Positions 18,021-26,863 are shown, counted from the stretch's first letter. The stretch is DNA of 42,208 nucleotides from Akkermansia muciniphila (GCA_945883495.1 CAMCXS010000054.1:1-42208), one strand, 5' to 3'. Notes: generated by a model from the letters alone, not told the origin. Made by a program: numbers and translations.

Positions 18021-20177
18021 ATGAGTATACACAGAATCACGAGCCAAGTCGGCTCTAGCGAAATGATCTTCGAAACAGGGAAGATCGCCAAATTGGCCGA
18101 TGGGGCCGTTACCGTGCAGATGGGCGAAACCGTCGTCCTCGTCACCGCCGTTTCAGCGACCAAGATCAAGGATGGGCAGGATTTCTTCCCGCTCTCCGTC
18201 GAATACAAGGAAAAGGCTGCCGCTGCTGGCCGCTTCCCCGGAGGTTACTTCAAGCGTGAAGGCCGTCCGTCCGAGAAAGAAATCCTCACCTGCCGGATGA
18301 CCGACCGTCCGCTCCGGCCGTTGTTCCCCAAGGGGTACCTCTACGACACCCAAATCATCGCCCTGCTCCTCTCCGCCGACGGCGAGAACGATGCCGATAT
18401 CCTCTCCATGAACGGCGCCTCCGCCGCTCTTTGCGTTTCCGATATCCCGTTTGCTGGGCCTGTCGGCGCCGTGCGCGTCGGCCGGATCAACGGCGAGTTC
18501 GTCGTCAATCCCACCCATAGCGAGCGCGAGGAATCCGATCTCGACTTGGTCTATGTCGGAAACAAAACCGACGTCATCATGATTGAAGGTGGCGCCAAGG
18601 AACTGCCCGACGAGGAATTCAAAAAGGCACTGTCTTTTGCGCAAGAGCACGTGGTGAAACTCATCGCCGCGCAAGAAGAGCTGGCCGCCAAGGCCGGTGT
18701 TCCAAAGCGGGAAGCTCCCTTGAAGCTCGTCCAAGACGATCTTCTCGAGATCGCTTACCAAGTCGCCGGTGATCGCATCGAGGACGCCCTTTGCCAGCCG
18801 AAGAAAATCGACCGCGGCAAGGCCGTCGGCGCTCTCCGGGACGAGGTCGTCGCCGCTGTGAAGGAAAAGTATCCGGAAGCCGGCGGCTTCGAGATCGCCG
18901 AAGCGTTCGAATACCTCCAAAAGAAGGCCGCTCGCAAAGCTGTCCTCGAAAGCGGACGCCGCATGGATGGCCGGGGCGACAACGAGCTGCGCAAGCTCAC
19001 CGCCGAAGTGAACGTCCTGCCCCGGGTGCACGGTTCCGCGCTGTTCAGCCGTGGCGAAACTCAGGCCCTCGCCATCACCACGTTGGCGCCCTCCGACGAA
19101 GCTCAATTCTTCGACAACTACACCGGCGGGCCCGATACGAAGCGCTTCATGCTTCACTACAACTTCCCTCCGTTCAGCGTCGGTGAAACCGGCCGCTTCG
19201 GTGGACAAAACCGTCGCGAAATCGGCCACGGCGCGCTCGCGGAGAAATCCTTGGAGCCGCTGCTTCCGAGTGAAGAAGAGTTCCCTTACTCCGTGCGCGT
19301 GGTCAGCGAGATCATGGAATCCAACGGTTCCACCTCCATGGCTTCCGTTTGCTCCGGTTCCATGGCGCTCATGGATGCCGGCGTGCCCATCAAGCGCGCC
19401 GTCGCGGGGATTTCCTGCGGATTGATGACGGATCACGATGAAAATGGGAAGCTGGTGAAGTACACCACCCTCCTCGACATCATCGGGAACGAAGACTTCT
19501 TCGGCGACATGGACTTCAAACTCTGTGGCACCACGGAAGGCGTCACCGGTTACCAACTGGACCTCAAGCTGCCCGGCATTCCGCTCAGCATCCTCTTCGA
19601 AGCCATCGACAAGACCCGCGCCGCGCGCATGAAGGTCATCGATGTGATGAATGAGGCGATTGCTTCCACGGCGGGCCTCAGCCCCTACGCGCCACGGATC
19701 GAGACCCTCAAGATCCCGGTCGAGAAGATCGGCGAACTCATCGGACCTGGCGGCAAGAACATCAAAGGCATCCAAGCCGAGTCCGGTGCAGAAATCACCA
19801 TCAAGGACGATGGCACCGTGCTCATCTACGCTTCCAAGGCGGAGAGCCTCACCCGCGCCAAGCAAATGGTGGAACGCGTCTCCAAGGAAATCGAAGTGGG
19901 CGAGATCTACTTCGGTAAGATCGTCTCCACCACGAACTTCGGCGCCTTCGTCGAGGTCTTCCCCGGCAAGGACGGCATGATCCACATCTCCGAGTTGTGC
20001 GACAAGCGCGTCAACACCGTCGAGGAAGTCGTCAAGAAGGGCGATATGGTCTGGGCCAAGTGCATCGGCATCGATGAAAAAGGCCGAGTCAAGATGAGCC
20101 GCAAGGCCGCCATGAAGGAGCGCGCCGAGCAAGAGAAAGCCGCTGCCGGAGGAGCTCCGTCGGGCGATCAAGGCTGA
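18021..20177 (+). CDS. pnp: Polyribonucleotide nucleotidyltransferase (PNPase)
   Basis: Phosphorolytic 3'-5' exoribonuclease in RNA decay and processing. The 718-residue length is normal. Two RNase PH domains are present: the first with GRFPGGYFKREGRPSEKEIL and DRPLRPLFP, the second with RRMDGRGDNELRKL, GSALFSRGETQAL, RFMLHYNFPPFSVGE and the catalytic-site block IIGNEDFFGDMDFKLCGT. A KH domain follows (KIGELIGPGGKNIKGIQAESG, about residues 565-625) and an S1 domain (GKIVSTTNFGAFVEVFPGKDGMIHISEL, about 635-705). The ATG at 18021 gives the expected N-terminus. A strong terminator follows. Confidence 0.98.
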   Translation: MSIHRITSQVGSSEMIFETGKIAKLADGAVTVQMGETVVLVTAVSATKIKDGQDFFPLSVEYKEKAAAAGRFPGGYFKREGRPSEKEILTCRMTDRPLRPLFPKGYLYDTQIIALLLSADGENDADILSMNGASAALCVSDIPFAGPVGAVRVGRINGEFVVNPTHSEREESDLDLVYVGNKTDVIMIEGGAKELPDEEFKKALSFAQEHVVKLIAAQEELAAKAGVPKREAPLKLVQDDLLEIAYQVAGDRIEDALCQPKKIDRGKAVGALRDEVVAAVKEKYPEAGGFEIAEAFEYLQKKAARKAVLESGRRMDGRGDNELRKLTAEVNVLPRVHGSALFSRGETQALAITTLAPSDEAQFFDNYTGGPDTKRFMLHYNFPPFSVGETGRFGGQNRREIGHGALAEKSLEPLLPSEEEFPYSVRVVSEIMESNGSTSMASVCSGSMALMDAGVPIKRAVAGISCGLMTDHDENGKLVKYTTLLDIIGNEDFFGDMDFKLCGTTEGVTGYQLDLKLPGIPLSILFEAIDKTRAARMKVIDVMNEAIASTAGLSPYAPRIETLKIPVEKIGELIGPGGKNIKGIQAESGAEITIKDDGTVLIYASKAESLTRAKQMVERVSKEIEVGEIYFGKIVSTTNFGAFVEVFPGKDGMIHISELCDKRVNTVEEVVKKGDMVWAKCIGIDEKGRVKMSRKAAMKERAEQEKAAAGGAPSGDQG

Positions 20178-20213
20178 TCCGCCGCCCCGTCACTTCATTT
20201 GTTGCAAGCTGTC

Positions 20214-20248
20214 GGCCAGCCGGTTCTCAGGAGCCGGCTGGCCTTTTT
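20214..20248 (+). terminator. Strong intrinsic terminator after pnp
   Basis: A perfect 10-bp GC-rich stem, GGCCAGCCGG (20214-20223) with CCGGCTGGCC (20234-20243), a 10-base loop and a run of five T. It ends pnp transcription. The hairpin overlaps the last codons and stop of the convergent membrane-protein gene. Confidence 0.9.
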
Positions 20249-20718
20249 CGTGCCCTCCACCAGCGCGGCACGGTCAGGGCAACGATGGCGAAGAGGGAGA
20301 TGGCGACCGCGGCCGCCGAGCCCAATTCGAAGGCAGTCCAGCCTTCGCCGCCGCAACACAGGAAAGTTACCAAGCTGAGGCCAGGCAAAAGCCAGGCAGA
20401 ATTTAGGATAAGTATCATCAGTCCCCCGAAGCTCGCCCAAGAGAGAAACCCAAAAATGAACCAGCGTTCGCGATCTTCCTCGATCGACCAGACGGTGCAT
20501 CCGAGAAACAGGCACCAGGGGAGCAAGCAGAGGAATTGCGGTGCAGATGGATGGCGCATCGCGAAATCGGAGAAGGCTGGCAGTGGCTTTCCGGGAAGGT
20601 ATTCGATGCAGAACGGTTCGATTTGTTCCCAAAGCCAGGAGGTGTAAAAGCCGCCGATCAAGGACACGAGGAAGGTGCTCCCCAGAATCAAGAGGCGCAG
20701 GATGTGGATCATGGGCAT
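20227..20718 (-). CDS. Small integral membrane protein, unknown
   Basis: Unrecognised 163-residue protein with about four membrane spans: ILRLLILGSTFLVSLIGGFY near the start, FLCLLPWCLFLGCTVW, FIFGFLSWASFGGLMILIL with SAWLLPGLSLVTFLCC, and AAAVAISLFAIVALTV near the end. A basic tail (RWWRARKRP) should face the cytoplasm. The hydrophobic periodicity and lack of stops support a real gene, though another Met (20712) could be the start. It converges on pnp, and its stop codon lies in the loop of the pnp terminator. No conserved motif gives a function. Confidence 0.65.
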   Translation of the reverse strand: MPMIHILRLLILGSTFLVSLIGGFYTSWLWEQIEPFCIEYLPGKPLPAFSDFAMRHPSAPQFLCLLPWCLFLGCTVWSIEEDRERWFIFGFLSWASFGGLMILILNSAWLLPGLSLVTFLCCGGEGWTAFELGSAAAVAISLFAIVALTVPRWWRARKRPAGS

Positions 20719-21149
20719 GGTCGGGGAGGGGAAAATTGCTCCCGCTAGCGCCGGTAGTCTGCCTGGTTGCCGGTGCTCGTGTCACGACCTTCCTCCGGTG
20801 AGCTGAGCGCTCGATCAGTTCGTCTGAACTATGTAAGGGCTCGATATCCGGCCTGGATATGATGATATTCGCACTGTTCTTCTGATTATTTAATCAGCGA
20901 AAGCTCGATCCAAGAAGGCAGAAAGCGCGAATTTGAGCTGATTTCGCAGGATTTCCGAATGGGGCAGAAAGGCAGAAAATCGTCCAATCTGTAATAATTG
21001 AAAGAAATTACTTGTCTTTCCATATTTTCTGTCTACAGGAATTCAAGGTAAGGAAACCAACAAGGATAACGAACCTGAAATTTAAAGAACGTAAGGGTTG
21101 ACGTTATTCCATTAGAATGCCATTAAAATCGGGTTATTATCCATGACAC
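20719..21149. other. AT-rich intergenic spacer with inverted repeats
   Basis: This 431-base spacer has no supported gene. It is distinctly more AT-rich than its surroundings. It contains three short inverted repeats: AGTTC-GTCT-GAACT (20817-20830), ATATCC-ggcct-GGATAT (20844-20860) and CTGATTA-TT-TAATCAG (20882-20897). The heptamer GCTCGAT occurs three times (20809, 20839, 20903). TTGACG at 21098-21103 may be a -35 element for the next small gene, but no convincing -10 is placed. The features suggest protein-binding sites or a decayed mobile segment. Confidence 0.5.
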
Positions 21150-21353
21150 ATGGCCCGCGCCAAAAACACAGTCGAGACCGTGCAAATCACGATCTCGACA
21201 ACCAACCGAGTCCGGGAGCTTCTCGAAAAGCTCACGGAGGAGGGGTTGTATGGCCGGAACGTGGCCGAGACGGCCAGTCTCCTCATCGCAGAGAAGATGC
21301 GGGAGATGCGGCGGCTCGGAGAAATCGTGGATGATCCCAGAGACGGAGACTGA
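21150..21353 (+). CDS. Small ribbon-helix-helix-like protein
   Basis: A 67-residue protein. The segment VQITISTTNRVRELLEKL has the strand-then-helix look of a ribbon-helix-helix DNA-binding domain, followed by a second helix (AETASLLIAEKMREMRRLGEI). Typical Arc/CopG-like proteins are of this size and act as dimers on inverted repeats. Several inverted repeats occur in the spacer just upstream, so autoregulation is possible. Another possibility is the antitoxin half of a toxin-antitoxin pair, but the following gene does not look like a known toxin. Assignment rests on pattern only. Confidence 0.6.
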   Translation: MARAKNTVETVQITISTTNRVRELLEKLTEEGLYGRNVAETASLLIAEKMREMRRLGEIVDDPRDGD

Positions 21354-21402
21354 TTTCAGTTCACCGGCTTTTCAGACACATCAGCGAACCCAACACACGA
21401 CC

Positions 21403-21603
21403 ATGAACATCAACGAACCGAATCAGGATGCCCGCAATTTGCACCGGGCCACGCACCATCCGGCCACCGCGCCGCTTGCCTCGGAAGAGGAGTTGCGGAG
21501 CTTGGCGGAAGACATCGTCCGGTATTGCCCCAGCCTGACCCACCTCCTATTGGCCCTTGGAACCAAAGGCAGTCAGTCCAATCCTTTGCATGGTTTGAAC
21601 TGA
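21403..21603 (+). CDS. Small hypothetical protein
   Basis: A 66-residue protein of unknown function that starts at ATG 21403, 49 bases after the RHH-like gene. The N-terminal half is polar and His-rich (LHRATHHPATAPL); the second half is helical (SEEELRSLAEDIVRYCPSLTHLLLALG) and amphipathic. A terminator follows directly, which supports a real short operon with the gene before it. No toxin, nuclease or metal motif is recognised. Confidence 0.55.
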   Translation: MNINEPNQDARNLHRATHHPATAPLASEEELRSLAEDIVRYCPSLTHLLLALGTKGSQSNPLHGLN

Positions 21604-21628
21604 TCCCGGTTCCAGAGTCGGCCTGATG

Positions 21629-21666
21629 AGGTGCGTCTTTCCCGCAAGGGAGGCGCGCCTTTTTTT
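21629..21666 (+). terminator. Intrinsic terminator of the small-gene operon
   Basis: A GC-rich hairpin with GCAA at its tip, arms GGTGCGTCTTTCCC and GGGAGGCGCGCC (about 21630-21659, with G-U pairs and a small bulge), followed by seven T (21660-21666). It lies 26 bases after the 66-residue gene. Confidence 0.8.
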
Positions 21667-21705
21667 ATGCCCTCGCGAACAATTTCGATGTTCCATAAAA
21701 TATGC

Positions 21706-21733
21706 TTGCCTTAATTAATTTAGTAGTTATGAT
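21706..21733 (+). promoter_or_regulatory. Candidate sigma-70-type promoter for the RlpA-like gene
   Basis: TTGCCT (21706-21711) and TATGAT (21728-21733) are separated by 16 bases in an AT-rich stretch directly after the preceding terminator and about 20 bases before the RlpA-like ATG. The -10 matches the consensus in five of six positions and the -35 in four. Confidence 0.45.
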
Positions 21734-21754
21734 CATTGTTTAAATTGAGGTTTC

Positions 21755-22501
21755 ATGTTCCGAATTACCCTCCAGTCCCACCTGTCCCGGCTTTGGCTCG
21801 GACTTTTCCTCGCTCCGGCGTTCGCGCTGGCGGAGGGGCCGGTGCTGTTGGGGCAAGGTACCGCATCCTACTACCGTCCGGGATATGTGGCCCAAACCGC
21901 CTCGGGTGAGCCCTACCATCCCGAATTGTTTACAGCCGCCCATGCTTCGCTGCCAATGGGAAGCTGGGTCCGAGTGACCAATCTCAAGACCCGACAAAGT
22001 GTGCTTGTCCGGATCAACGATCGGAGCCCTTTCATGGCCGGAAATATCATTGATGTCTCCCTGGCGGCTGCGGAGAAGCTCAGTTTGTTGAAGCACGGCT
22101 ATGAAGAAGTGAGTTTGGCGCTTCTAGAATCGACACCCTCCTTGGAGGCCAGTACGACCAACCCTGTCAGCGGAAGTCCAAACCGCTTAACCCCTGTGTC
22201 TGGCGCATTGCCGCCTCCCGTAACGGCGACTAGGCAGGTCGTTGCTGAACCCACCCGCCCGGTGCTCCGAGTTCAGTTTGGCACCTTTTACGAGCTGTCT
22301 CCCGCCAATCAAGCGCAAGCCGAGCTTCGCACGCTAGGCGTCGATACCGTGATCTATCGCCGGGATGGGATCCGCCCAGGGGATCCGCTGTTCCGGTTGG
22401 TCACTTCGGGAGGATTCGCCGAGCAGGCGGCGGCGGAACGTTGGCTGGAATACATCAAACGGAAGACCGGCCGCTATCCGGATGCCTGTGTCACTCCCTA
22501 A
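21755..22501 (+). CDS. RlpA-like septal lytic transglycosylase-type protein with SPOR-like end
   Basis: Exported 248-residue protein. Signal peptide about residues 1-26 (LWLGLFLAPAFALA). A double-psi beta-barrel domain follows with RlpA motifs: GQGTASYYRPG, TAAHASLPMGSWVRVTNL, VLVRINDRSPFMAGNIIDVSLAAAEKL. The conserved His and Asp (in AAH and NDR) are present; NDRSPF replaces the commoner NDRGPF. Residues about 165-248 look like a SPOR domain (LRVQFGTFYELSPANQAQAEL, PLFRLVTSGGFAEQAAAERWL), which binds denuded glycan at the septum. Probable role: glycan cleavage in daughter-cell separation. A Shine-Dalgarno-like GAGG precedes the ATG. Confidence 0.9.
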   Translation: MFRITLQSHLSRLWLGLFLAPAFALAEGPVLLGQGTASYYRPGYVAQTASGEPYHPELFTAAHASLPMGSWVRVTNLKTRQSVLVRINDRSPFMAGNIIDVSLAAAEKLSLLKHGYEEVSLALLESTPSLEASTTNPVSGSPNRLTPVSGALPPPVTATRQVVAEPTRPVLRVQFGTFYELSPANQAQAELRTLGVDTVIYRRDGIRPGDPLFRLVTSGGFAEQAAAERWLEYIKRKTGRYPDACVTP

Positions 22502-22505
22502 AGCC

Positions 22506-24161
22506 ATGCTCTCCGCACTTCCTTCTCGACGTATCAAACGGGAGCGCACCCGGCGCAAAGTTGTCCGCACCCGCGAGGCGCTGTTGGCGATACTGGAGTC
22601 GTCCTCCGAGGCGGTGGTGGTGATAGATTCCCATGACCAGATTGTCTTCTGCAACGGCCCAGCGGCGACTCTTTGGGGGGCGGCCTCCGATAGCTTGGCG
22701 GGGCGCAAAGTGGAAAGCTTGTTTGGTCCGCGCTTTGGCTTTTTGCATCTGGACGCTCCCGAAGGTCAGAGTTTTGTCACGGAAGCGGAAGCCCTCCGGA
22801 CGGATGGAGTGGCCTTCACGGTGAAGCTCACCTTGCGCCGGACAAGCATCGGGGGCAAGCCGCACCGGGCCCTGTGGATGAGCCCGGCTTGGGACCGGCG
22901 TCAAGAACTGGAAACCCGGTCCGGTCAGCGGACTCAGGAGGCGCTGGAACGCTTTGCGGGCGGTGTGGCACACGAATGGAACAATTTGCTCACGGTGGTT
23001 CTGGGGAACCTGCATCTGGCTCTGGAGGAGGGGAACGGCGGGGGGCGCAACCGGGCGACCGTGCTGGAGAGCGCATATCAGGCGACGTTGCGCGGCCGTG
23101 AAATGGCCAGAGCGCTTCTGGAATTTGCGACCGGGGAGGCGCCCGCGTTGCTACCGACCGCCGTGACGTCGTTGGCTTGGGAGAGTTCGCTCGCGGGATT
23201 GAGTGGCACCCCCGCCAAGCTGGAAGCCGATTTTGGGCCGAATCTCTGGCAGGCGGTTGTCGATTGCGGGCAAGCGGGGAAGGGGATTCAACAAGTGGTC
23301 GCCTTCGTGGCCGGCCTCACTATTCCAGGACACCGAATACAGCTGACGGGGCGGAATTGTGTCGTGACATCTCCAGAGGAGACGCTGGGAGGTCGCTTGT
23401 TGCCCGGAGATTTTGTCGTGATCTCCGTTTCGGCGGAACACTTGAGATTACGGGAAGACGACTTGCAGCAGTTGTTCTGTCCGTATCTCGAAGTTTTCGG
23501 GGGCAATGTTGGGATGCGGCTGGCCATGGCGCGGGCCTTGATTTCCCGTCAAGACGGGTGGTTGGAGGCCGAGCGGACGGCTGGGGGCGGGACCGCGTTT
23601 CATTTCTATTTTCCGGCCGTGCCCGATGCGGGAGCCGATATCACTCCGATTGGGGACGCTTGCGATTCCGATTCTGGGCTGCGGGTCTTGGTGATGGACG
23701 ACGAGCCGTTAGTTCGCATGGTATTGCAACGCACCTTGGAGGGGATGGGACACCAGGTGACGCCGGTGGCGGACGGCGAGGAGGCGGCGGAGGTCTACGA
23801 TAGCGCGATGCGCCGGGGGAAGCGATTTGATTTGGTGATACTCGACTTAAAGCCTGGGACTGGGCCGGGCGGGTTGGAAGCGTGCGATCGTATCCGGGAA
23901 GTCGATCCGTTGGCCACTTGCGTGCTGAGCAGCGGCAGTGTACTCGATGAAGCGATGACCGATTACCATGGCCATGGCTTTGCGGGTATTCTGGAGAAGC
24001 CATTTGAGACCAGGACCTTGGCCAAACTCCTCCGTGAGGTCGTCTGTGGTGGCGGGAATCATCCGAGCATGGCCAACGAGCTGCACGAAGATTTGGTCCC
24101 GCTGGCCCACGACAACATCCTGGCCGTGGATTTCACCAATCCAGAGCGCCGATGGGACTAG
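22506..24161 (+). CDS. Hybrid sensor histidine kinase with degenerate ATPase domain
   Basis: A 551-residue soluble signalling protein. A PAS domain comes first (AILESSSEAVVVIDSHDQIVFCN, about residues 25-120). Then a dimerisation region with an intact phospho-accepting site, ERFAGGVAHEWNNLLTVVLGN. The ATPase domain that should follow lacks recognisable N, G1 and G2 boxes: the N-box position reads GKGIQQVVAFVAGLT, and the GTGLGL position reads GNVGMRLAMAR. A receiver domain ends the protein (LRVLVMDDEPLVRMVL, phospho-site LVILDLKPG, and LEKPF), with its key Asp and Lys present. An ATG at 22482 is an alternative start overlapping rlpA. It follows the RlpA-like gene by four bases. Confidence 0.85.
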   Translation: MLSALPSRRIKRERTRRKVVRTREALLAILESSSEAVVVIDSHDQIVFCNGPAATLWGAASDSLAGRKVESLFGPRFGFLHLDAPEGQSFVTEAEALRTDGVAFTVKLTLRRTSIGGKPHRALWMSPAWDRRQELETRSGQRTQEALERFAGGVAHEWNNLLTVVLGNLHLALEEGNGGGRNRATVLESAYQATLRGREMARALLEFATGEAPALLPTAVTSLAWESSLAGLSGTPAKLEADFGPNLWQAVVDCGQAGKGIQQVVAFVAGLTIPGHRIQLTGRNCVVTSPEETLGGRLLPGDFVVISVSAEHLRLREDDLQQLFCPYLEVFGGNVGMRLAMARALISRQDGWLEAERTAGGGTAFHFYFPAVPDAGADITPIGDACDSDSGLRVLVMDDEPLVRMVLQRTLEGMGHQVTPVADGEEAAEVYDSAMRRGKRFDLVILDLKPGTGPGGLEACDRIREVDPLATCVLSSGSVLDEAMTDYHGHGFAGILEKPFETRTLAKLLREVVCGGGNHPSMANELHEDLVPLAHDNILAVDFTNPERRWD

Positions 24162-24171
24162 GTTTTTGAGT

Positions 24172-24223
24172 CGGGATTTGGGGACCCGGGTTGGATGCCT
24201 TAAATGAAATCCCGTCTTTTTAT
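24172..24223 (+). terminator. Candidate intrinsic terminator after the hybrid kinase
   Basis: CGGGATTT (24172-24179) pairs perfectly with AAATCCCG (24207-24214), followed by TCTTTTTATT. The loop is long (27 bases), so efficiency is uncertain. Just beyond it, AATAAC-C-GTTATT (24231-24243) is a short inverted repeat ahead of the next operon and may be a regulator site. Confidence 0.5.
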
Positions 24224-24289
24224 TGATTGCAATAACCGTTATTCTTGGTGACGAATATGCACCGTTGGCCACGGCGGTAACTCTCCTAT

Positions 24290-26863
24290 ATGAGAATTGT
24301 CATCCTGATTCTCCTGTTTACGGGCATCTTCTTCCACGCGGTGGGGTCGAGACGCTGGTCCATGCCTTCGAATCAGCGCTTTCTCCAGCAAACGGCCGTC
24401 CGGGATTTGAAGTCGGACGACCAGTTCTCTCGTGTCGCCGTCGAATTTTTGCTGCTCGATGGCCGGGTCGCGGGGCAAGTGCCCAGTGCTGAAGCCCGGG
24501 AGCAGGCTTGGGCGGCCATCCAGAAAGCGACTCCGGCGGGCCGCTTGTTTGACCATTTGGAAGTCGTGCCTCCCCGGGACCAGCCTGCGCACGTGATCAT
24601 CAGCGCGGTGGACAATGGCTTCCGGATGACGGGGACAGTGGGGGATGCTTCTCTGAAGCAGGGCCTGGTGGCGTCCTTGGGCGGTGGGCGCATGATTCGG
24701 GACGAAGTCCGTGTCGGCGAGCGGGTTCGGGAGCCCCTCTGGGCAGCCCGCTCTGGGGAACTGGTGTCGCGCTACTTCACAAAGGTGCCCGCTGGGGAGC
24801 TGGAACTGCGGGAACGTGAGTTTGTGCTCCGTGGCCGGGTCAAAGGCGAGGAGGTCCGCGACGCGCTGATGGCGGAAGTTCGCGCCTTTTTGCCAGAGGA
24901 GGGCAATCTGGTCAGCGAGCTCCAGATCCTTCCCGATCAACCGGCCGCGCTGCTGGCGCTGCGAGAAGGCAACAAGCTCCGGTTGACCGGAAGACTGCCG
25001 GAGCCAAACGACGGAGCCGCACTAGCCAAGGCCCTCGATCTGCCTTCGGTTCAGGTGGAAAATGAGATTCAGGCGAATCCCAGCGTGGAGCCACCCAAGT
25101 GGGCGGCGGCCCTTCCTTCCTTTCTACTCGGGTATTTTCGAGATGGCGCGGGCGAAGTTGCCCTGAACGGCAATCAGCTGATGCTTAAAGGGGATCGCCC
25201 GGCGTCGAAAGGGCGGCATCAACTCGATTCGCTCCTGGAACCCATGCGGCAAGCGGGCTGTGAAGTAACCGACCAGGTCCGGTTAGTGCCCGATCTCGAA
25301 CCAACCTTCCGGGCGCGTTTGGACGAGAGCACGCTTCATTTGGACGGCCAGTTGCCGAATGACTCGACTCGCGATCGGATCTTGGTGGCGGCCAAGGAAA
25401 CTGGAGCCGCAAACGTGGAGGCTCAACTCAACGTCAATCCGGCCGTAAAACAGGCAGCGTGGCTTGATAGTTTGCCCGGTCTGCTGAGTGCCTTGTTCAC
25501 GAAGCGGCAACGTGGCGAATTAGCGATTGATGGCAATGCTTGGCGAATTCTCGGCGATGTCGAGAGCCCTGCGGCTCGGGATGCCCTGCTCGCGGACCTC
25601 TCGAAATTGATTCCTCAGGGCATCAAGTTGGACGGCTCGGGACTGCAATTGGCGTCCGCGTCGCCGCCGGTTCCGATGCCAGCTCCGTCCCCGACACCCC
25701 CTCCCGTTCCGGTTCCGCTTCCGGTCGCTGACGGACCAATCGGGTTCCGCCTCAATGACGGGCGTATCACCGCTACGGGTAGTTTGGCCATGGCGGAGCG
25801 CAAAGCCGCGATCGATCGCGACTTGGCGGATCTGAAGCCAATGACGACGGATTTGAGCCGGCTCGACGTGAAGGCTGGGAGCACGGAGCCGAGTTGGGGC
25901 AACGTGATATCGTCCGTGACGCGCGATTTCTTCCGTGGGGCTGAGCGGGGCGAGCTGGAATGGCATCGGCAAAGCTTGCGCTTGAAACGCGAGTTCCCGT
26001 CCGCCTACGAGAAAGAAAAGCTGTTGGCCAGCATCGGCAAAAGCCTGCCCGCGGACATGAAGTTGGTCGACCAGACCGTAGTGGTGGCGCCCGCACCCGT
26101 TCCCACCAAACCGTCCGCGCCCGCGAACGCTCCCGGCGACAATTCTCCGTGGCTGGTGGTGCAGTTTAGTCCCACGGAACGGCGCATGGAGGGACAATTG
26201 CCCACGCATACGGATCGCAAGACCTTACGGCTCGCCCTGGAACCGGAAATCCGGGAGATCGATGTGGTCGATGACATCAAGATATCAAGCAAAACCGGGA
26301 AGGCGCTTTGGGTGTTGCCGATCAGTCAGTTTCTGCCCAAATTCGGGGGCCTGGTTCCTGAGGGACGCTTGGAACTGCGCAACGGAAAACTCACCCTTTC
26401 CGGACAAACGCTCGATCCGCGGACTCGCGATTCTTTGCTCGCCGAGTTGGCGGCGGCCTTGCCGAACGATTTGGTGAAAGTCGAGGACAAGATGACGGTG
26501 CTCCAATCCGGCGCCTCGGCGGCTTCGTCCCCGACGTTTGCGATTTATTTCAACGCGAACAGCGACTGGATTCGCCCTGAAGGACGGCTGGAAATCGACA
26601 AGGCAGCAGCCCTGGTTGCGACCTTGCCAACGGGAAGCACCGTTCTGGTCAAGGGGTTCGCCGATTCCCGGGGACATGCCACGGGGAACCTCAAGTTGAG
26701 CGAACTGCGGGCGCATGCCGTGCGGGACAGCCTCATCCAGCGTGGGATTTCCAAGGAACAACTGGAACTCATCGGGGTCGGAGAGATGGAAGCGCGCCCG
26801 GGGCGTTCCGAAGATGTCTGGAGCAAGGACCGGAGGGTCGAAATCACCGCGGTTCAGAAGTAA
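24290..26863 (+). CDS. Large envelope protein: tandem BON-like modules and OmpA C-terminal domain
   Basis: An 857-residue exported protein. An N-terminal hydrophobic segment (IVILILLFTGIFFHAVG) is a signal or anchor. Residues about 45-745 consist of repeated BON-like modules with a recurring pattern: a G-x-L-x-L-x-G strand pair, then R-D-x-L-L-A-x-L helix (for example RGELAIDGNAWRILGDV then AARDALLADL), interrupted by Pro-rich linkers near 455-481 and 600-620. Residues about 749-857 are an OmpA-type peptidoglycan-binding domain (KGFADSRGHATGNLKLSELR, then LIGVGEMEARPG and SKDRRVEITAV). Mycobacterial ArfA has a shorter BON-OmpA layout. It heads an operon with two single-span proteins, so I infer an envelope complex tethered to peptidoglycan. 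Confidence 0.8.
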   Translation: MRIVILILLFTGIFFHAVGSRRWSMPSNQRFLQQTAVRDLKSDDQFSRVAVEFLLLDGRVAGQVPSAEAREQAWAAIQKATPAGRLFDHLEVVPPRDQPAHVIISAVDNGFRMTGTVGDASLKQGLVASLGGGRMIRDEVRVGERVREPLWAARSGELVSRYFTKVPAGELELREREFVLRGRVKGEEVRDALMAEVRAFLPEEGNLVSELQILPDQPAALLALREGNKLRLTGRLPEPNDGAALAKALDLPSVQVENEIQANPSVEPPKWAAALPSFLLGYFRDGAGEVALNGNQLMLKGDRPASKGRHQLDSLLEPMRQAGCEVTDQVRLVPDLEPTFRARLDESTLHLDGQLPNDSTRDRILVAAKETGAANVEAQLNVNPAVKQAAWLDSLPGLLSALFTKRQRGELAIDGNAWRILGDVESPAARDALLADLSKLIPQGIKLDGSGLQLASASPPVPMPAPSPTPPPVPVPLPVADGPIGFRLNDGRITATGSLAMAERKAAIDRDLADLKPMTTDLSRLDVKAGSTEPSWGNVISSVTRDFFRGAERGELEWHRQSLRLKREFPSAYEKEKLLASIGKSLPADMKLVDQTVVVAPAPVPTKPSAPANAPGDNSPWLVVQFSPTERRMEGQLPTHTDRKTLRLALEPEIREIDVVDDIKISSKTGKALWVLPISQFLPKFGGLVPEGRLELRNGKLTLSGQTLDPRTRDSLLAELAAALPNDLVKVEDKMTVLQSGASAASSPTFAIYFNANSDWIRPEGRLEIDKAAALVATLPTGSTVLVKGFADSRGHATGNLKLSELRAHAVRDSLIQRGISKEQLELIGVGEMEARPGRSEDVWSKDRRVEITAVQK

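Noticed and set aside
18153-20171. A 672-codon open frame antisense to pnp
   Set aside because: It mirrors the codon pattern of pnp in GC-rich DNA. Its translation has no recognisable domain, while pnp is certain.
21150-21603. A confirmed toxin-antitoxin module
   Set aside because: The first protein only resembles an RHH domain, and the second has no recognisable toxin motif.
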